From assembly GCF_025665335.1 (NCBI RefSeq), contig NZ_CP106869.1, positions 4,304,501 through 4,368,500 on the forward strand: a DNA stretch of 64,000 nucleotides, written 5' to 3'. The DNA is from Xanthomonas sp. AM6. Its GTDB lineage: Bacteria > Pseudomonadota > Gammaproteobacteria > Xanthomonadales > Xanthomonadaceae. Every line of letters starts with the position of its first letter. The first letter of the stretch is position 1. Shown in pieces: positions 8,519-17,500 of the stretch. The position numbers and the translations under genes were made by a program. Under the pieces are notes generated by a model, which was not told where the DNA came from, did no database searches, and was given only the letters and a program-made list of their open reading frames with translations.

Positions 8519-10477
8519 GTGCAGGACGCTCCAGCGGTCGCCTGGCGGCACAGCCTGCGCACGCGCATGGTGCTGTGGGGCAGCCTGATCCAGGTGGCGC
8601 TGCTGCTGGGCCTGGCGGTGCTGTTCTACCTGGGCGCGCGCCAGGTGGTGGTGCGCAATGCGCGCGAGGAGGTGGCCGGGCTGACCCAGCAGACCGCGCG
8701 CAGCCTGGACGCGACGCTGGGGTCGGTGCAGGTGAGCGGGCGCACGCTGGCGGCCAGCGCGGCGGCGGTGGGGCGGCAGCCGGTCAACCTGCGCAACCTG
8801 CTGCACGCCACGCTGGAGGGCGACCCGGACATCGCCGGGGCGCTGCTGGTGATCGAGGCGGGCGCGCTGAAGGGCGACGACCGCGGCTTCGCCTGGCACC
8901 TGCGGCGCACGCGCAGCGGCGTGATCGAGCAGCCGGCCGAGGCGCTGGGGTTCGACTACCGCAGCATGCCCTGGTACCGGCGCACGCTGGCGGCGCCGGC
9001 GCCGTGGTGGTCCGAGCCGTACAGCGACGCCTCCACCGGCGGCGATTTCCTCACCACCTACAACCTGCCGCTGCGCCTGCCCGGCGACGGCCCGCAGGCG
9101 CGCGCGATCGGCATGGTCAGCGTGGACGTGCCGCTGAAGCGGCTGCAGGCGATCGTCGGCGAGCTGCCGGCCAGCGCCGGGTTGCAGCCGATGCTGCTGT
9201 CGCCGGACGGGCTGTTCGTGCTGCATCCGGACCCGGCGCTGCGCTTCCGCCGCACCCTGGAGGCGCACGTGGCGCGGGCGCGGCCGGACCTGTCGCCGCT
9301 GGCCCGCGCGGTGGCCGCGCATGCGCCGGTGCGCTTTTCCCACACCGCGCCCGACGGCGAGCGCTACCTGACCCAGAGCGCGGCGGTCGGCGACACCGGC
9401 TGGACCTTCGCGCTGACCGTGTCCGAGCGCTACATCGTGGCCGGGCTCAACCGCATCGCGCTGTGGGTGGGGCTGGGCGGCGGCACCGCGCTGCTGCTGT
9501 GGCTGTGGCTGCTGCGCGGCTACACCGCGCGGCTGGCGCGGCCGATCGAGGACCTGACCAACTCGGCCGGGCACTTCAGCCAGGGCGAGTTCGACTACCC
9601 GCTGCGGCACGTGGAGCGGCAGGACGAGGTGGGGGTGATGGCGCGCGCCTTCGACCGCGCGCGCGGGTCGATCAAGCTGCAGCTGGAGGAGATCGCCACC
9701 CTGGCGCAGGCGCGGCAGCGGATGCAGAGCGAGCTGTCGATCGCGCGCGACATCCAGCAGGCGATGCTGCCCGGCGGGCGCACCTTCGACAGCGCGCACA
9801 AGCACCTGGAGACCTACGCGCTGCTGGAGCCGGCGACGATGGTCGGCGGCGACTTCTACCAGTTCTTCGAGACCGAGCCGGGGCTGCTGTGGTTCGTGGT
9901 CGGCGACGTATCCGACAAGGGCGTGCCGGCGGCGCTGTTCATGGCGCGGGCGATGACCGTGCTGGAGGTGGCCGCGCGCCGCCACAACCGGCCGGACGCG
10001 ATCCTGATCGCGGCCTCCAGGCGCATGGTCGAAGGTAACGACACCTGCATGTTCGCCACCGTGCTGTGCGGGCTGATCGACGTGCACAGCGGCGACTACT
10101 GGCTGTCCAGCGCCGGGCACGAGCCGCCGGCGCTGCTCGGCGCCGACGGCCAGGTGCAGCTGCTGGCGCTGGAATCGGGACCGCCGCTGGGGATCGAGCC
10201 GCAGACCCGCTATCCGGTGGTGCGCGGGCGCCTGGCCGCCGGCGCCACGCTGCTGAGCTACACCGACGGCATCACCGAGGCGATGGACGCGCACGACCGG
10301 CCCTACGGCGATGCGCGGCTGCTGGCCGCGCTGCAGCCCGGCATCGACGCGCAGGCGCAGTGCGCGCGGGTGCTGGCCGACGTGCACGCGTTCACCGCGG
10401 GCGCACCGCAGTCCGACGACATTACCCTGCTGGCGATACGTCTGCGCCAGGACCCGACACGGGAGGGAGCGACATGA
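8519..10477 (+). CDS. membrane-bound SpoIIE/RsbU-type protein phosphatase with HAMP domain
   Basis: This 652-residue signalling phosphatase has an N-terminal membrane segment (about 17-40), a periplasmic sensor region (about 45-310) of Cache type, a second membrane segment (about 315-340) and a HAMP domain. The C-terminal PP2C/SpoIIE domain has ARDIQQAMLPG, VGGDFYQFFE, GDVSDKGVPAALFMA, SYTDGITEAMD and SDDITLLAIRL, including the metal-binding aspartates. The start is GTG at 8519, which keeps the positively charged HSLRTR ahead of the first membrane helix. It overlaps the next gene by 4 bp (ATGA). It probably dephosphorylates the downstream STAS protein in response to an external signal. Confidence 0.9.
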   Translation: MQDAPAVAWRHSLRTRMVLWGSLIQVALLLGLAVLFYLGARQVVVRNAREEVAGLTQQTARSLDATLGSVQVSGRTLAASAAAVGRQPVNLRNLLHATLEGDPDIAGALLVIEAGALKGDDRGFAWHLRRTRSGVIEQPAEALGFDYRSMPWYRRTLAAPAPWWSEPYSDASTGGDFLTTYNLPLRLPGDGPQARAIGMVSVDVPLKRLQAIVGELPASAGLQPMLLSPDGLFVLHPDPALRFRRTLEAHVARARPDLSPLARAVAAHAPVRFSHTAPDGERYLTQSAAVGDTGWTFALTVSERYIVAGLNRIALWVGLGGGTALLLWLWLLRGYTARLARPIEDLTNSAGHFSQGEFDYPLRHVERQDEVGVMARAFDRARGSIKLQLEEIATLAQARQRMQSELSIARDIQQAMLPGGRTFDSAHKHLETYALLEPATMVGGDFYQFFETEPGLLWFVVGDVSDKGVPAALFMARAMTVLEVAARRHNRPDAILIAASRRMVEGNDTCMFATVLCGLIDVHSGDYWLSSAGHEPPALLGADGQVQLLALESGPPLGIEPQTRYPVVRGRLAAGATLLSYTDGITEAMDAHDRPYGDARLLAALQPGIDAQAQCARVLADVHAFTAGAPQSDDITLLAIRLRQDPTREGAT

Positions 10478-10914
10478 AACTGCGGCTGCAGATGGCGCCG
10501 GCGCTGGACACGCTGGCGCAGCTGAGCGACACGCTGGAGGCGGCGCTGCTGCGCCACGGCGTGACCTGGGAGCACGTGAGCCGGGCACGGCTGATCGTGG
10601 AGGAACTGGCCTGCAACACCCTCGAGCACGGCCACCTGAGCGGCGAGCAGCCGCCGGTGGAAGTGACCTTGCAGGTGGAGAGCGGCGCGCTGGTGCTGGA
10701 ATTCCACGACAGCGGCCCGGCCTTCGACCTGCGCAGCGCGCCGCCGCCGGACCTGGACGCGGACATCGCCGAGCGCCCGATCGGCGGCCTCGGCCTGCAC
10801 CTGGTGCGGCAACTCGCCGACCACATCGACTACCGCCACGACGCCGGCCGCAACGTCGTGCGCATCACCTTGCTGCAGCCCTTCGGCCCCATCCCCCAGG
10901 AGTTCCCCGCATGA
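10474..10914 (+). CDS. anti-sigma factor / serine kinase with HATPase domain (RsbW-like)
   Basis: This is a 146-residue GHKL ATPase. The N-box is EELACNTLEHG (about 46-56), the next motif is FHDSGPAFDL (about 88-97), and the G-rich segment is GGLGLHLVRQLADH (about 116-129). Proteins of this kind phosphorylate a STAS partner and may also bind a sigma factor. The ATG overlaps the stop of the phosphatase gene (ATGA), and its own stop overlaps the STAS gene the same way, so the three are translationally coupled. Confidence 0.9.
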   Translation: MKLRLQMAPALDTLAQLSDTLEAALLRHGVTWEHVSRARLIVEELACNTLEHGHLSGEQPPVEVTLQVESGALVLEFHDSGPAFDLRSAPPPDLDADIAERPIGGLGLHLVRQLADHIDYRHDAGRNVVRITLLQPFGPIPQEFPA

Positions 10915-11297
10915 CCACGTTGAGCCTGCAGATCGACCCCGCGCAGGACAAGCGCCAGCGCATCACCCTCAGCGGGCGCCTGGACACGCACACCTACCAG
11001 GCGCTGGACGAGGCGCTGGCGCCGCTGCTGGCCACGCCGATCACCACGTTGGTGCTGGACCTGTCGCACCTGGACTACATCAGCAGCGCCGGCATCCGCT
11101 CGATCTTCAAGGCGCGCAAGGTGCTGGCCACGCGCGAGGGCCGCGTGCTGGTGGTCAACCCGCAACCGCAGATCCGCAAGGTGTTCGACGTGGTCAAGGC
11201 GGTACCGGTGAACGAGATCTTCACCTCGGTGCAGGAGCTGGACGATTACCTGGATGAGATGCAGCGCAGGGTGCTTGAGGAGGGGGATGGGGGGTGA
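10911..11297 (+). CDS. STAS-domain anti-anti-sigma factor
   Basis: This 128-residue protein has a STAS fold. DLSHLDYISSAGIRSI (about 46-61) holds the conserved serine that is phosphorylated by the partner kinase and dephosphorylated by the SpoIIE phosphatase. The C-terminus is acidic and ends EEGDGG. It is the last gene of the coupled triad. The output target (a sigma factor or another effector) is not encoded nearby. Confidence 0.9.
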   Translation: MTTLSLQIDPAQDKRQRITLSGRLDTHTYQALDEALAPLLATPITTLVLDLSHLDYISSAGIRSIFKARKVLATREGRVLVVNPQPQIRKVFDVVKAVPVNEIFTSVQELDDYLDEMQRRVLEEGDGG

Positions 11298-12322
11298 TGG
11301 GGTTTTCTCGGAACTCGGAACTCGGAACTTGGGACTTGGGACTTGGGACTTGGGATTCGGGGTCTGGGGTCTGGGGTCTGGGGTTTGGCGCGGATGCGAG
11401 GGTTCGGGGGTTCGGGGGTTCGGGGGTTCGGGGGTTCGCGCTGCAGGCTAGCTTCACTGTAGGAGGGGCTTCAGCCCCGACTGGATCCGAAGCCGGCCAC
11501 TGACCCCTCCCCGCGTCGCGACTGAAGTCGCTCCCACAAGGGGCATTCGGATTATCGGCGCGTGGCGGCGTACAGAGGCTTCGACCCTGACCGCATCCGA
11601 AGCCGCCAGACAGGATGGCTCCGCTCGTCGCGGCTGAAGCCGCTCCTACAGGGCTCCGCCAGCGGCTCGCTGGATGAACTGCAGGAGGAAGCACTTGCCC
11701 ATTTCGGTATCCCTCCCGACGCTTCCGAAGCCCGGCTCTTGCCCTATCCCGCGTCGCGACTGGGGTCGCTCCCACAATGGGCATGCCGATCGCTGCGTGC
11801 GGCGTCGCGCAAGGATTCTGGTCCTGGCCGCATCTGAAGCCGGGAAAGCGGTCGGCTCCGCTCGTCGCGGCTGAAGCCGCTCCTACAGGGGCTCCGCCAG
11901 CGGCTCGCTGGATGAACTGCAGGAGGGGCACTTGCCCATTTCGGTGTCCGTCCCGACGCTTCCGAAGCCCGGCTCTCGCCCATCCCGCGTCGCGACTGAA
12001 GCCGCTCCCACAAAGGCTGCGCTAGCCGGGCGGCATCGCACCGCCTCTCGCAAGGCGGCAGGCAGCCCCTCCTTCGATAGCACTTCCGATAGCATTTAGC
12101 ACTTCGGATAGCGCTTCCGGCCCGCGCCTGAATCATGGCCAGGATCGGCGCCGCGCGTTCGGCGGGAAGCGCGCCGTCCAGGGCGGCGCCGACCTTCTTG
12201 TGGGAGCGACTTCAGTCGCGACGCGACCAACCTCAACCCACGCGCATCGGCGAGCGGCACCGCTGAACGATCACCCACTCCATTCGCCCGCGCACCCGGC
12301 ACCGCCTTGTCCACGACCTAGA
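11298..12322. repeat. 1-kb intergenic block of heptad repeats and REP-like palindromes
   Basis: No gene is supported here. At 11310-11440 there are runs of degenerate 7- to 9-mers: GGAACTC, GGGACTT, GGGTCTG, then GTTCGGGGG repeated about four times. From 11459 to 12225 at least seven copies of the 24-nt REP-like palindrome occur in both orientations, in two variants (GGCTTCAGCC and GACTTCAGTC cores). Some copies are embedded in a longer duplicated unit: the segment GCCAGCGGCTCGCTGGATGA and the sequence after it appears near 11658 and again near 11897. Confidence 0.8.
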
Positions 12323-12324
12323 TT

Positions 12325-12359
12325 CGATATATCGTTTTGCGACACTTCGACATATCGAA
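12325..12359. promoter_or_regulatory. paired palindromic operator upstream of the PadR/YqjI-like gene
   Basis: There are two AT-rich palindromes in a GC-rich setting: CGATATATCG (12325-12334, perfect) and TTCGACATATCGAA (12346-12359, one mismatched pair). Their centres are 23 bp apart, about two helical turns. The second ends 3 bp before the ATG of the regulator gene, so binding would block its transcription. The natural ligand is the adjacent PadR protein acting on its own gene. Confidence 0.65.
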
Positions 12360-12362
12360 ACG

Positions 12363-12920
12363 ATGCCTCGCCCAACCGACCCCGGCCACCGCCACCCGCA
12401 CCGCCTGTTCGACGAGGACAGCCCCGGCCGCGGCGCGCATGGCCGCAGCGGCGGGCGTGGCGGGCGCCCGCTCGGCCATGGCGACCTGCGCCTGCTGCTG
12501 CTGGCGATGATCGAGACCCAGCCGCGCCACGGCTACGAGCTGATCCGCGCGGTCGCCGACCTGTTCCATGGGCTGTACACGCCCAGCGCCGGCACCGTCT
12601 ACCCGACCCTGGCGCAGCTGGAGGCGCAGGGCCTGGTGCAGGCCGACGCCGGTGCGGCGCGCAAGCGCTACGCGATCACCGCCGATGGCCGCGCCTTCGT
12701 GCAGGCGCAGCGCGCGCACCTGGACGCGGCCGTGGAGCGCACCCACCACAGCGCCCGCGCGCTGGTGCGCGCCAACGTGCCGGCGCCGGTGCGCGAGGCG
12801 ATGCGCCGGATCAAGCACGGGCTGCTGGCGCGCCACGGCCGCTGGACCGAGGCGGAGATCGCCCGCGTCGCGCAGTTGCTGGCGCAGGCCGCCGACGGCA
12901 TGGAGCGCGGCGATGACTGA
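12363..12920 (+). CDS. PadR-family transcriptional regulator (YqjI-like)
   Basis: This 185-residue protein begins with a His-, Gly- and Arg-rich extension (HRHPHRLF, GRGAHGRSGGRGGR) that could bind metal. The PadR winged helix follows: LRLLLLAMIETQPRHGYELI (about 42-61), then TPSAGTVYPTLAQLEAQGLV. The C-terminal helices presumably dimerise. In E. coli, YqjI is a nickel-responsive PadR repressor of the ferric reductase gene yqjH and has the same His/Gly-rich N-terminus. Here the YqjH-like gene is directly downstream. The ATG lies 3 bp after an operator palindrome and lacks a ribosome site, so the mRNA may be nearly leaderless. Confidence 0.85.
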   Translation: MPRPTDPGHRHPHRLFDEDSPGRGAHGRSGGRGGRPLGHGDLRLLLLAMIETQPRHGYELIRAVADLFHGLYTPSAGTVYPTLAQLEAQGLVQADAGAARKRYAITADGRAFVQAQRAHLDAAVERTHHSARALVRANVPAPVREAMRRIKHGLLARHGRWTEAEIARVAQLLAQAADGMERGDD

Positions 12921-13001
12921 GCCCTGCCCGCGCATCGCCGCCACCGCGTCTCCGTGTCCGCAGGCGCCGCGCGCCGCTTCCTTTCTCTTCGAGGATTTCG
13001 C

Positions 13002-13796
13002 ATGAACCCCCATCAGAACCGCCTGCTGCGCCATCCGCTGAAGATGCGCCACCTGCAGGTGCTGCGCACCCAGCCGCTGACCCCGCACATGCGCCGCATC
13101 GTGGTCGGCGGCCCGGACCTGGACGGCTTCGTCAGCGCCGGGCCCGACGATCACGTCAAGCTGTTCTTCCCCAACGCCGACGGCGCGTTCGTGCTGCCCA
13201 CGATGACCGACAACGGCCCGGTCTACCCCACCGGCGCCGCGCCCTCGCCGGCGCGCGACTACACCCCGCGCCACTACGACGCCGCGGCGCAGGAGCTGAC
13301 CCTGGATTTCGTGCTGCACGGCGACGGCCCTGCATGCCGCTGGGCGGCGCGCGCCAACCCGGGCGACCCGCTGGTGGTCGGCGGCCCGCGCGGCTCGTTC
13401 GTCGCGGCCGACGACTACGACGCCTACGTGCTGATCGGCGACGAGACCGCGCTGCCGGCGATCGGCCGCTGGCTGGAAGAACTGCCGGCCGGCGCGCAGG
13501 TGCAGGCGCTGATCGAGATCCCCGGCTTCGCCGACCGCCAGGCGCTGGCCTCGCGCGCGCAGGTCAGCATCACCTGGCTGGAACGCAACGGCGTGCCGGT
13601 GCTCGGCAGCCAACTGCTGGAAGACGCGCTGCGCGATTTCGAGCCCCCGGACGGCGACGCGTTCTACTGGATCGCCTGCGAATCGGCCCGCGCGCGGATG
13701 ATGCGCAAGTTCGTCGAAGGCCGCCTCAACGCGCCCAAGGAGTGGGTCCGCGCAACCGGGTATTGGAAGTCGGGGCGCGAGGAAGAAGAGGCATGA
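13002..13796 (+). CDS. siderophore-interacting protein / ferric reductase (YqjH-like)
   Basis: This is a 264-residue FAD- and NAD(P)H-dependent siderophore-interacting protein of the ViuB/YqjH family. It has the N-terminal FAD-binding barrel (with RDYTPRHYD for flavin binding, about residue 85) and a C-terminal SIP domain (LIGDETALPAIGRWLE, about 143-158, and the family end GYWKSGREEEE). It reduces ferric chelates in the cytoplasm to release iron. The start is ATG at 13002, after GAGGA about eight bases upstream; an upstream in-frame GTG at 12954 adds only non-conserved sequence. It lies 81 bp after the PadR gene and is probably controlled by it. Confidence 0.92.
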   Translation: MNPHQNRLLRHPLKMRHLQVLRTQPLTPHMRRIVVGGPDLDGFVSAGPDDHVKLFFPNADGAFVLPTMTDNGPVYPTGAAPSPARDYTPRHYDAAAQELTLDFVLHGDGPACRWAARANPGDPLVVGGPRGSFVAADDYDAYVLIGDETALPAIGRWLEELPAGAQVQALIEIPGFADRQALASRAQVSITWLERNGVPVLGSQLLEDALRDFEPPDGDAFYWIACESARARMMRKFVEGRLNAPKEWVRATGYWKSGREEEEA

Positions 13797-14190
13797 ACTT
13801 GCGCGATGGCGCGCGCTGCGCTTGAGCGCTCGCTGTGGATGCTGTCGTTTGCCATCCCTGCGGGAAAAACTGTAGGAGCGGCTTCAGCCGCGACGCTTTT
13901 TCTTGGCGCATCCGATCCGATGGGTTCATTTCCCCGGTCGCGGCTGAAGCCGCTCCTACACAAGCGCGTAGCAATGCGGAGCCTGGTGTCGCGCATCGGG
14001 ACTGAAGTCCCTCCCACACAATGGATGCTCACCCGCTAAACCACTGTAGGAGCGGCTTCAGCCGCGACGCTCCCTTTGCGGGAGGGACTTCAGTCCCGAC
14101 TGCAGCCAGTCGAAACGCGCGTGGCACCGCTCGCCACCACCCATGTCGCGTTCGACCCCGTGGTGCCCATCCACACGCCAGCGCAAACGA
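13797..14190. repeat. REP-like palindrome cluster
   Basis: There is no gene here. A complete inverted pair of the TGTAGGAGCGGCTTCAGCC element lies at 13871-13960, so the transcript could fold into a long hairpin. A degenerate copy is near 13996-14018, and a second head-to-head pair (one GGCTTCAGCC and one GACTTCAGTC type) is at 14045-14100. Confidence 0.8.
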
Positions 14191-14216
14191 AAACGCCCGC
14201 CGAGCGGCGGGCGTTT
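14191..14216 (-). terminator. terminator hairpin downstream of yceI
   Basis: The stem AAACGCCCGCC / GGCGGGCGTTT around a GAGC loop lies 50 bp past the yceI stop. The symmetrical A and T runs allow action in either direction. Confidence 0.7.
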
Positions 14217-14265
14217 CGACTCCAGGACGACGGCCGATATCAGGCCGTCACCGCAGCGCGCAGGC

Positions 14266-14904
14266 TTACTTCGCGTCCTGCAGCGCCTCGGTGGTGATGC
14301 GGATCTTGACCTCGTCGCTGACGTTGGGCACGTACGCGCCCAGGCCGAAATCGCTGCGCTTGATCGTGGTGGTGGCGTCGAAGCCCAGCGCCGGCACCTT
14401 CTTCATCGGGTGCTGACCGGCGCCGTTGAGGGTCACCGCCAGCACCACAGGCTTGGTGACGCCCTTGACGGTCAGGTCGCCGGCCACGCTCAGCTTGTTG
14501 GTGCCGGCCGCGCTCACCTTGGTGCTCTTGAAGGTGGCGGTCGGGAACTTGGCGGCGTCGAAGAAATCGCCGCTCTTCAGGTGCTCGTCGAACTTGGCGG
14601 TGAAGCTGTTGAGGCCCGACAGCGGCAAGGTCACCTGGACGCTGGACTTGCCCACGTTCTCGGCGTTGTAGACCAGGGTGCCGTCGACGTCGCCGAAGTG
14701 CGCGGTGGGGTTGGAGAAGCCGAGGTGGTTCCACTGCACCAGCACGTCGGTGTGGCTCGGGTCCAGCTTGTAGGTGCCGGTGGTGCCCTTGATCGCGGTG
14801 GCGGCCGCAGCGGCCGGCGCGGCGAAGGCGGTGGTGGCCGGCTGGGCCACGACGACGGCCAGCGCCAGGGCGAGCGGGAGCAGCAGTTTGCGGGTCTTGT
14901 TCAT
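14266..14904 (-). CDS. yceI: YceI-family periplasmic lipid-binding protein
   Basis: This 212-residue exported protein has a signal peptide MNKTRKLLLPLALALAVV ending near AFA-AP (about residue 29). The YceI lipocalin-like barrel follows: YKLDPSHTDVLVQWNHLGFS, then FDEHLKSGDFFDAAKFPTA and the C-terminal GAYVPNVSDEVKI. Members bind isoprenoid or other hydrophobic ligands in the periplasm. ATG 14904 is chosen because it opens the signal peptide. The gene is followed by a good terminator. Confidence 0.92.
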   Translation of the reverse strand: MNKTRKLLLPLALALAVVVAQPATTAFAAPAAAAATAIKGTTGTYKLDPSHTDVLVQWNHLGFSNPTAHFGDVDGTLVYNAENVGKSSVQVTLPLSGLNSFTAKFDEHLKSGDFFDAAKFPTATFKSTKVSAAGTNKLSVAGDLTVKGVTKPVVLAVTLNGAGQHPMKKVPALGFDATTTIKRSDFGLGAYVPNVSDEVKIRITTEALQDAK

Positions 14905-14994
14905 GGGCGTAGAGCTCCTGGGAAATCGGTGGTTGGGAGAAACTGCGGCAAGCGCAGGCACAACGGCGTGAGGGTGCAGCGAAAACGGTGCGGC

Positions 14995-15585
14995 TTACTC
15001 GATGCGCGCAGCCTCGTCGAAACTCAGCCGCGGCAGGCGCGGGAACAGGCCGGTGGGATCGCCGTAGCCGAGGTTGACCAGGAAGTTGGACTTGATCGCG
15101 GTGCCGGCGAAGAACGCCGCATCGACCTTGGCGTTGTCGAAGCCGGACATCGGGCCGGCATCCAGGCCCAGCGAACGCGCGGCCAGGATCAGGTAGGCGC
15201 CCTGCAGCGTGCCGTTGCGGAACGCCGACTCGCGGCGGCCTTCGCGCGGGCCGTCGAACCAGCTCTTGGCGTCGGCGTGCGGGAACAGGTACGGCAGCTT
15301 CTCGTGGAAGTCCTCGTCGTGGGCGACGATCACGGTGACCGGCGCGGCCATGGTCTTGGCCAGGTTGCCTTCGGACAGCGTGGGCTTGAGCTTCTCCTTG
15401 CCCGCGGCCGAGGTCACGAACACGAAGCGCGCCGGGCTGGCGTTGGCCGCGGTCGGGCCCCACTTCAGCAGGTCGTACAGGGCGCGCAGGGTGTCCTCGC
15501 CGACCGGGGTGTCGCGGAAGGCGTTCTGGGTGCGGGCGGTACGGAACAACTGATCCAGGGCAGCGTCTTGCAGGGCGTCGGACAT
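14995..15585 (-). CDS. nitroreductase-family protein, malonic semialdehyde reductase (RutE) type
   Basis: This 196-residue FMN-dependent nitroreductase-fold protein has [15 protein letters not shown] near residue 43 and [16 protein letters not shown] near 135-150. [19 protein letters not shown] near 172 is the RutE/HadB-type ending. In the Rut pathway RutE reduces malonic semialdehyde from pyrimidine breakdown, but no other rut genes are near, so its substrate here is uncertain. The start is ATG 15585 with AAAGGA upstream. Confidence 0.88.
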   Translation of the reverse strand: MSDALQDAALDQLFRTARTQNAFRDTPVGEDTLRALYDLLKWGPTAANASPARFVFVTSAAGKEKLKPTLSEGNLAKTMAAPVTVIVAHDEDFHEKLPYLFPHADAKSWFDGPREGRRESAFRNGTLQGAYLILAARSLGLDAGPMSGFDNAKVDAAFFAGTAIKSNFLVNLGYGDPTGLFPRLPRLSFDEAARIE

Positions 15586-15711
15586 GCGGGAGTTCCTTTC
15601 GTCAGTGGGACACCGGCCGCCCATGGTGAGCGGTCCCGGTGCAAGGCGGCCAGTGTAGAGTGGCACGATAGCCGCAACACCCAGCCGCAATGCAACGGAT
15701 TACTACCAAAC

Positions 15712-16689
15712 GTGAAACGATCGGGCGCGCCCTGGGCGATTAGCGATGGCCGTGCCGGCAACGCGCGCCAGGCCGAAGCGCTGGCCGCTGCGCTGGCCGC
15801 ACCAGCGCCAATTCCGGCCGCGGCGCTGGTGTTGCACCCGCACATGCCCTGGCGCTGGCTGGCGCCGCGGCGGCTGCTGCCCGGCGCGGCGCACGCCTAC
15901 GGCCGCGGCTTCGCCGACCTGCTGCGGCAACCGCCGGCACTGGCGATCGGCTGCGGCCGCCAGGCGGCGCTGGCGACGCGATTGCTGCGCGCACGCGGCA
16001 GCCGCGTGGTGCAGGTGCTGGATCCGCGCCTGCCGCCGCGGCACTGGGACGTGGTGGTGGTGCCCGAGCACGATCGCCTGCGTGGCGACAACGTGCTGAC
16101 CCTGCTCGGCAGCCTGCATCCGGTCGACGATGCCTGGCTGGCGGCCGGACGCGCGGCGTTCCCGGCGTTCGGCGCGCTGCCGTCGCCACGCACCGCGCTG
16201 CTGGTCGGCGGGCCCGCCGCGCTGGCGCCGTGGACCGCCGATGCGGCGGCGGCGCTGTTCCGGCACATCGCCGCACAGTTGCGCGACAGCGGCGGCAGCG
16301 TGCTCGCCAGCACTTCGCGGCGCACGCCGCCGGCGGTCGCCGCCGCATTGCGCAGCGCGTTCGCCGGCGTGCCGGGAGCGATCTGGTGCGGCGAGGACGA
16401 TGGCCCGAATCCATATGCCGGCCTGCTGGGCTGGGCCGAACGCATCGTCTGCACGCCCGATTCGGTGAACCTGCTGTCGGAGGCCTGCGCGACGCGGGTA
16501 CCGGTGAGCGTGGCGATGCCGGCATCGGCGCGCGGCCGGGCGCGCGACTTCCATGCGGCGCTGCGCGCGCGAGGACGCCTGGGCGGGGAGGAGGCATTGG
16601 CCGAAGGCGGCGGCGCGTGCGCGCCGCTGCGGGAGACTGCGCGCATTGCGGCGCAGGTCCGTGTGCTGCTGGGGTTGGATGGCAGGTAG
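15712..16689 (+). CDS. ELM1-family protein (mitochondrial fission ELM1-like, DUF1022)
   Basis: This 325-residue protein of the ELM1 family opens with WAISDGRAGNARQAEALA, the family signature. It has GCGRQAALATRLL near 85, VLDPRLPPRHWDVVVVPEHD near 104 and a C-terminal VCTPDSVNLLSEACATRVPV near 255. The fold resembles GT-B glycosyltransferases, but no reaction is established for bacterial members. The start is GTG 15712; no in-frame ATG fits the conserved beginning. It is divergent from the nitroreductase gene, with 126 bp between the starts. Confidence 0.8.
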   Translation: MKRSGAPWAISDGRAGNARQAEALAAALAAPAPIPAAALVLHPHMPWRWLAPRRLLPGAAHAYGRGFADLLRQPPALAIGCGRQAALATRLLRARGSRVVQVLDPRLPPRHWDVVVVPEHDRLRGDNVLTLLGSLHPVDDAWLAAGRAAFPAFGALPSPRTALLVGGPAALAPWTADAAAALFRHIAAQLRDSGGSVLASTSRRTPPAVAAALRSAFAGVPGAIWCGEDDGPNPYAGLLGWAERIVCTPDSVNLLSEACATRVPVSVAMPASARGRARDFHAALRARGRLGGEEALAEGGGACAPLRETARIAAQVRVLLGLDGR

Positions 16690-17488
16690 CGCCGGTCCAT
16701 TCGACTGCGGCGGAACATCGGTGCAGGTGTGCACGCGCGCTGCGTCAGGCAACCTGTAGAAGCGCTCTTGCCGCGTGTCAGGATCAGCCCGGATGGCCGG
16801 GCCGTCAGGTTCGCCATTTCGTTCTTCGCAACTGATCGTTCGAGGTTGCCCGAGCTCGCTCCCTTAGGCGCTTGCGGCCAGCACGTTGGGTGCTGCAGGA
16901 GAGCGCTCGTCGTCTTTCATGACATCCCGGCTTTTGGGAAGCCGCAAGGTTCATCGCTGCGCTCGTCGCGACTGAAGTCGCTCCCACAGAGGGCCACATG
17001 GGACTCCATGGCTCCCGGCAGCGCCTGGGCGCCCTGTGGGAAGGATTTCACGGCACCTTGGGCCATGCATCGCCAAGTGCCTCTGTAGGAGCGGCTTCAG
17101 CCGCGACAGGAGAATGAAACGGTCCGATCGATCGAGCCGAGAAAAGCGTCGCGGCTGAAGCCGCTCCTACAAAGGCCCCTGCCAGCGCTAGGTATGTGCA
17201 GCACGGCCATCGGCCGCGACAGTGGCGCAAACGCGATCTCCGCCACTCGCCGTGTCGCTCCACGCCAGACGGCATGCGCCTCGCCACCGCAAAACAAATC
17301 CGCACGCTCGCCGCGCAGACGGCAAACGCTGTCGCACTCGCGGACATTGTCATCGCAGTGTCAGCGTCGTTGCATCTGCCGTTAACAGTTCGGCAACACC
17401 CTGGCACCTGGAATCTGCGCCGCCCACGCGCCCGCTGCTGTTTTCGCGAACGCGTCATGCGCCGGCCGTTCCCACCTCCCCCGTTGCC
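16690..17488. repeat. intergenic region with REP-like palindromes
   Basis: This region of about 800 bp between the ELM1 and TonB-receptor genes shows no supported gene. A single REP-like copy lies near 16965-16989, and a full inverted pair at 17084-17171. The stretch 17250-17480, just upstream of the receptor, probably contains its promoter, but no clear hexamers were identified. Confidence 0.7.
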
Positions 17489-17500
17489 ATGGAATTCCCG

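Noticed and set aside
11310..11440. Regularly spaced short repeats that could suggest a CRISPR array
   Set aside because: The units are only 7-9 bp, degenerate and without unique spacers. They belong to the heptad-repeat family, and no cas genes are near.
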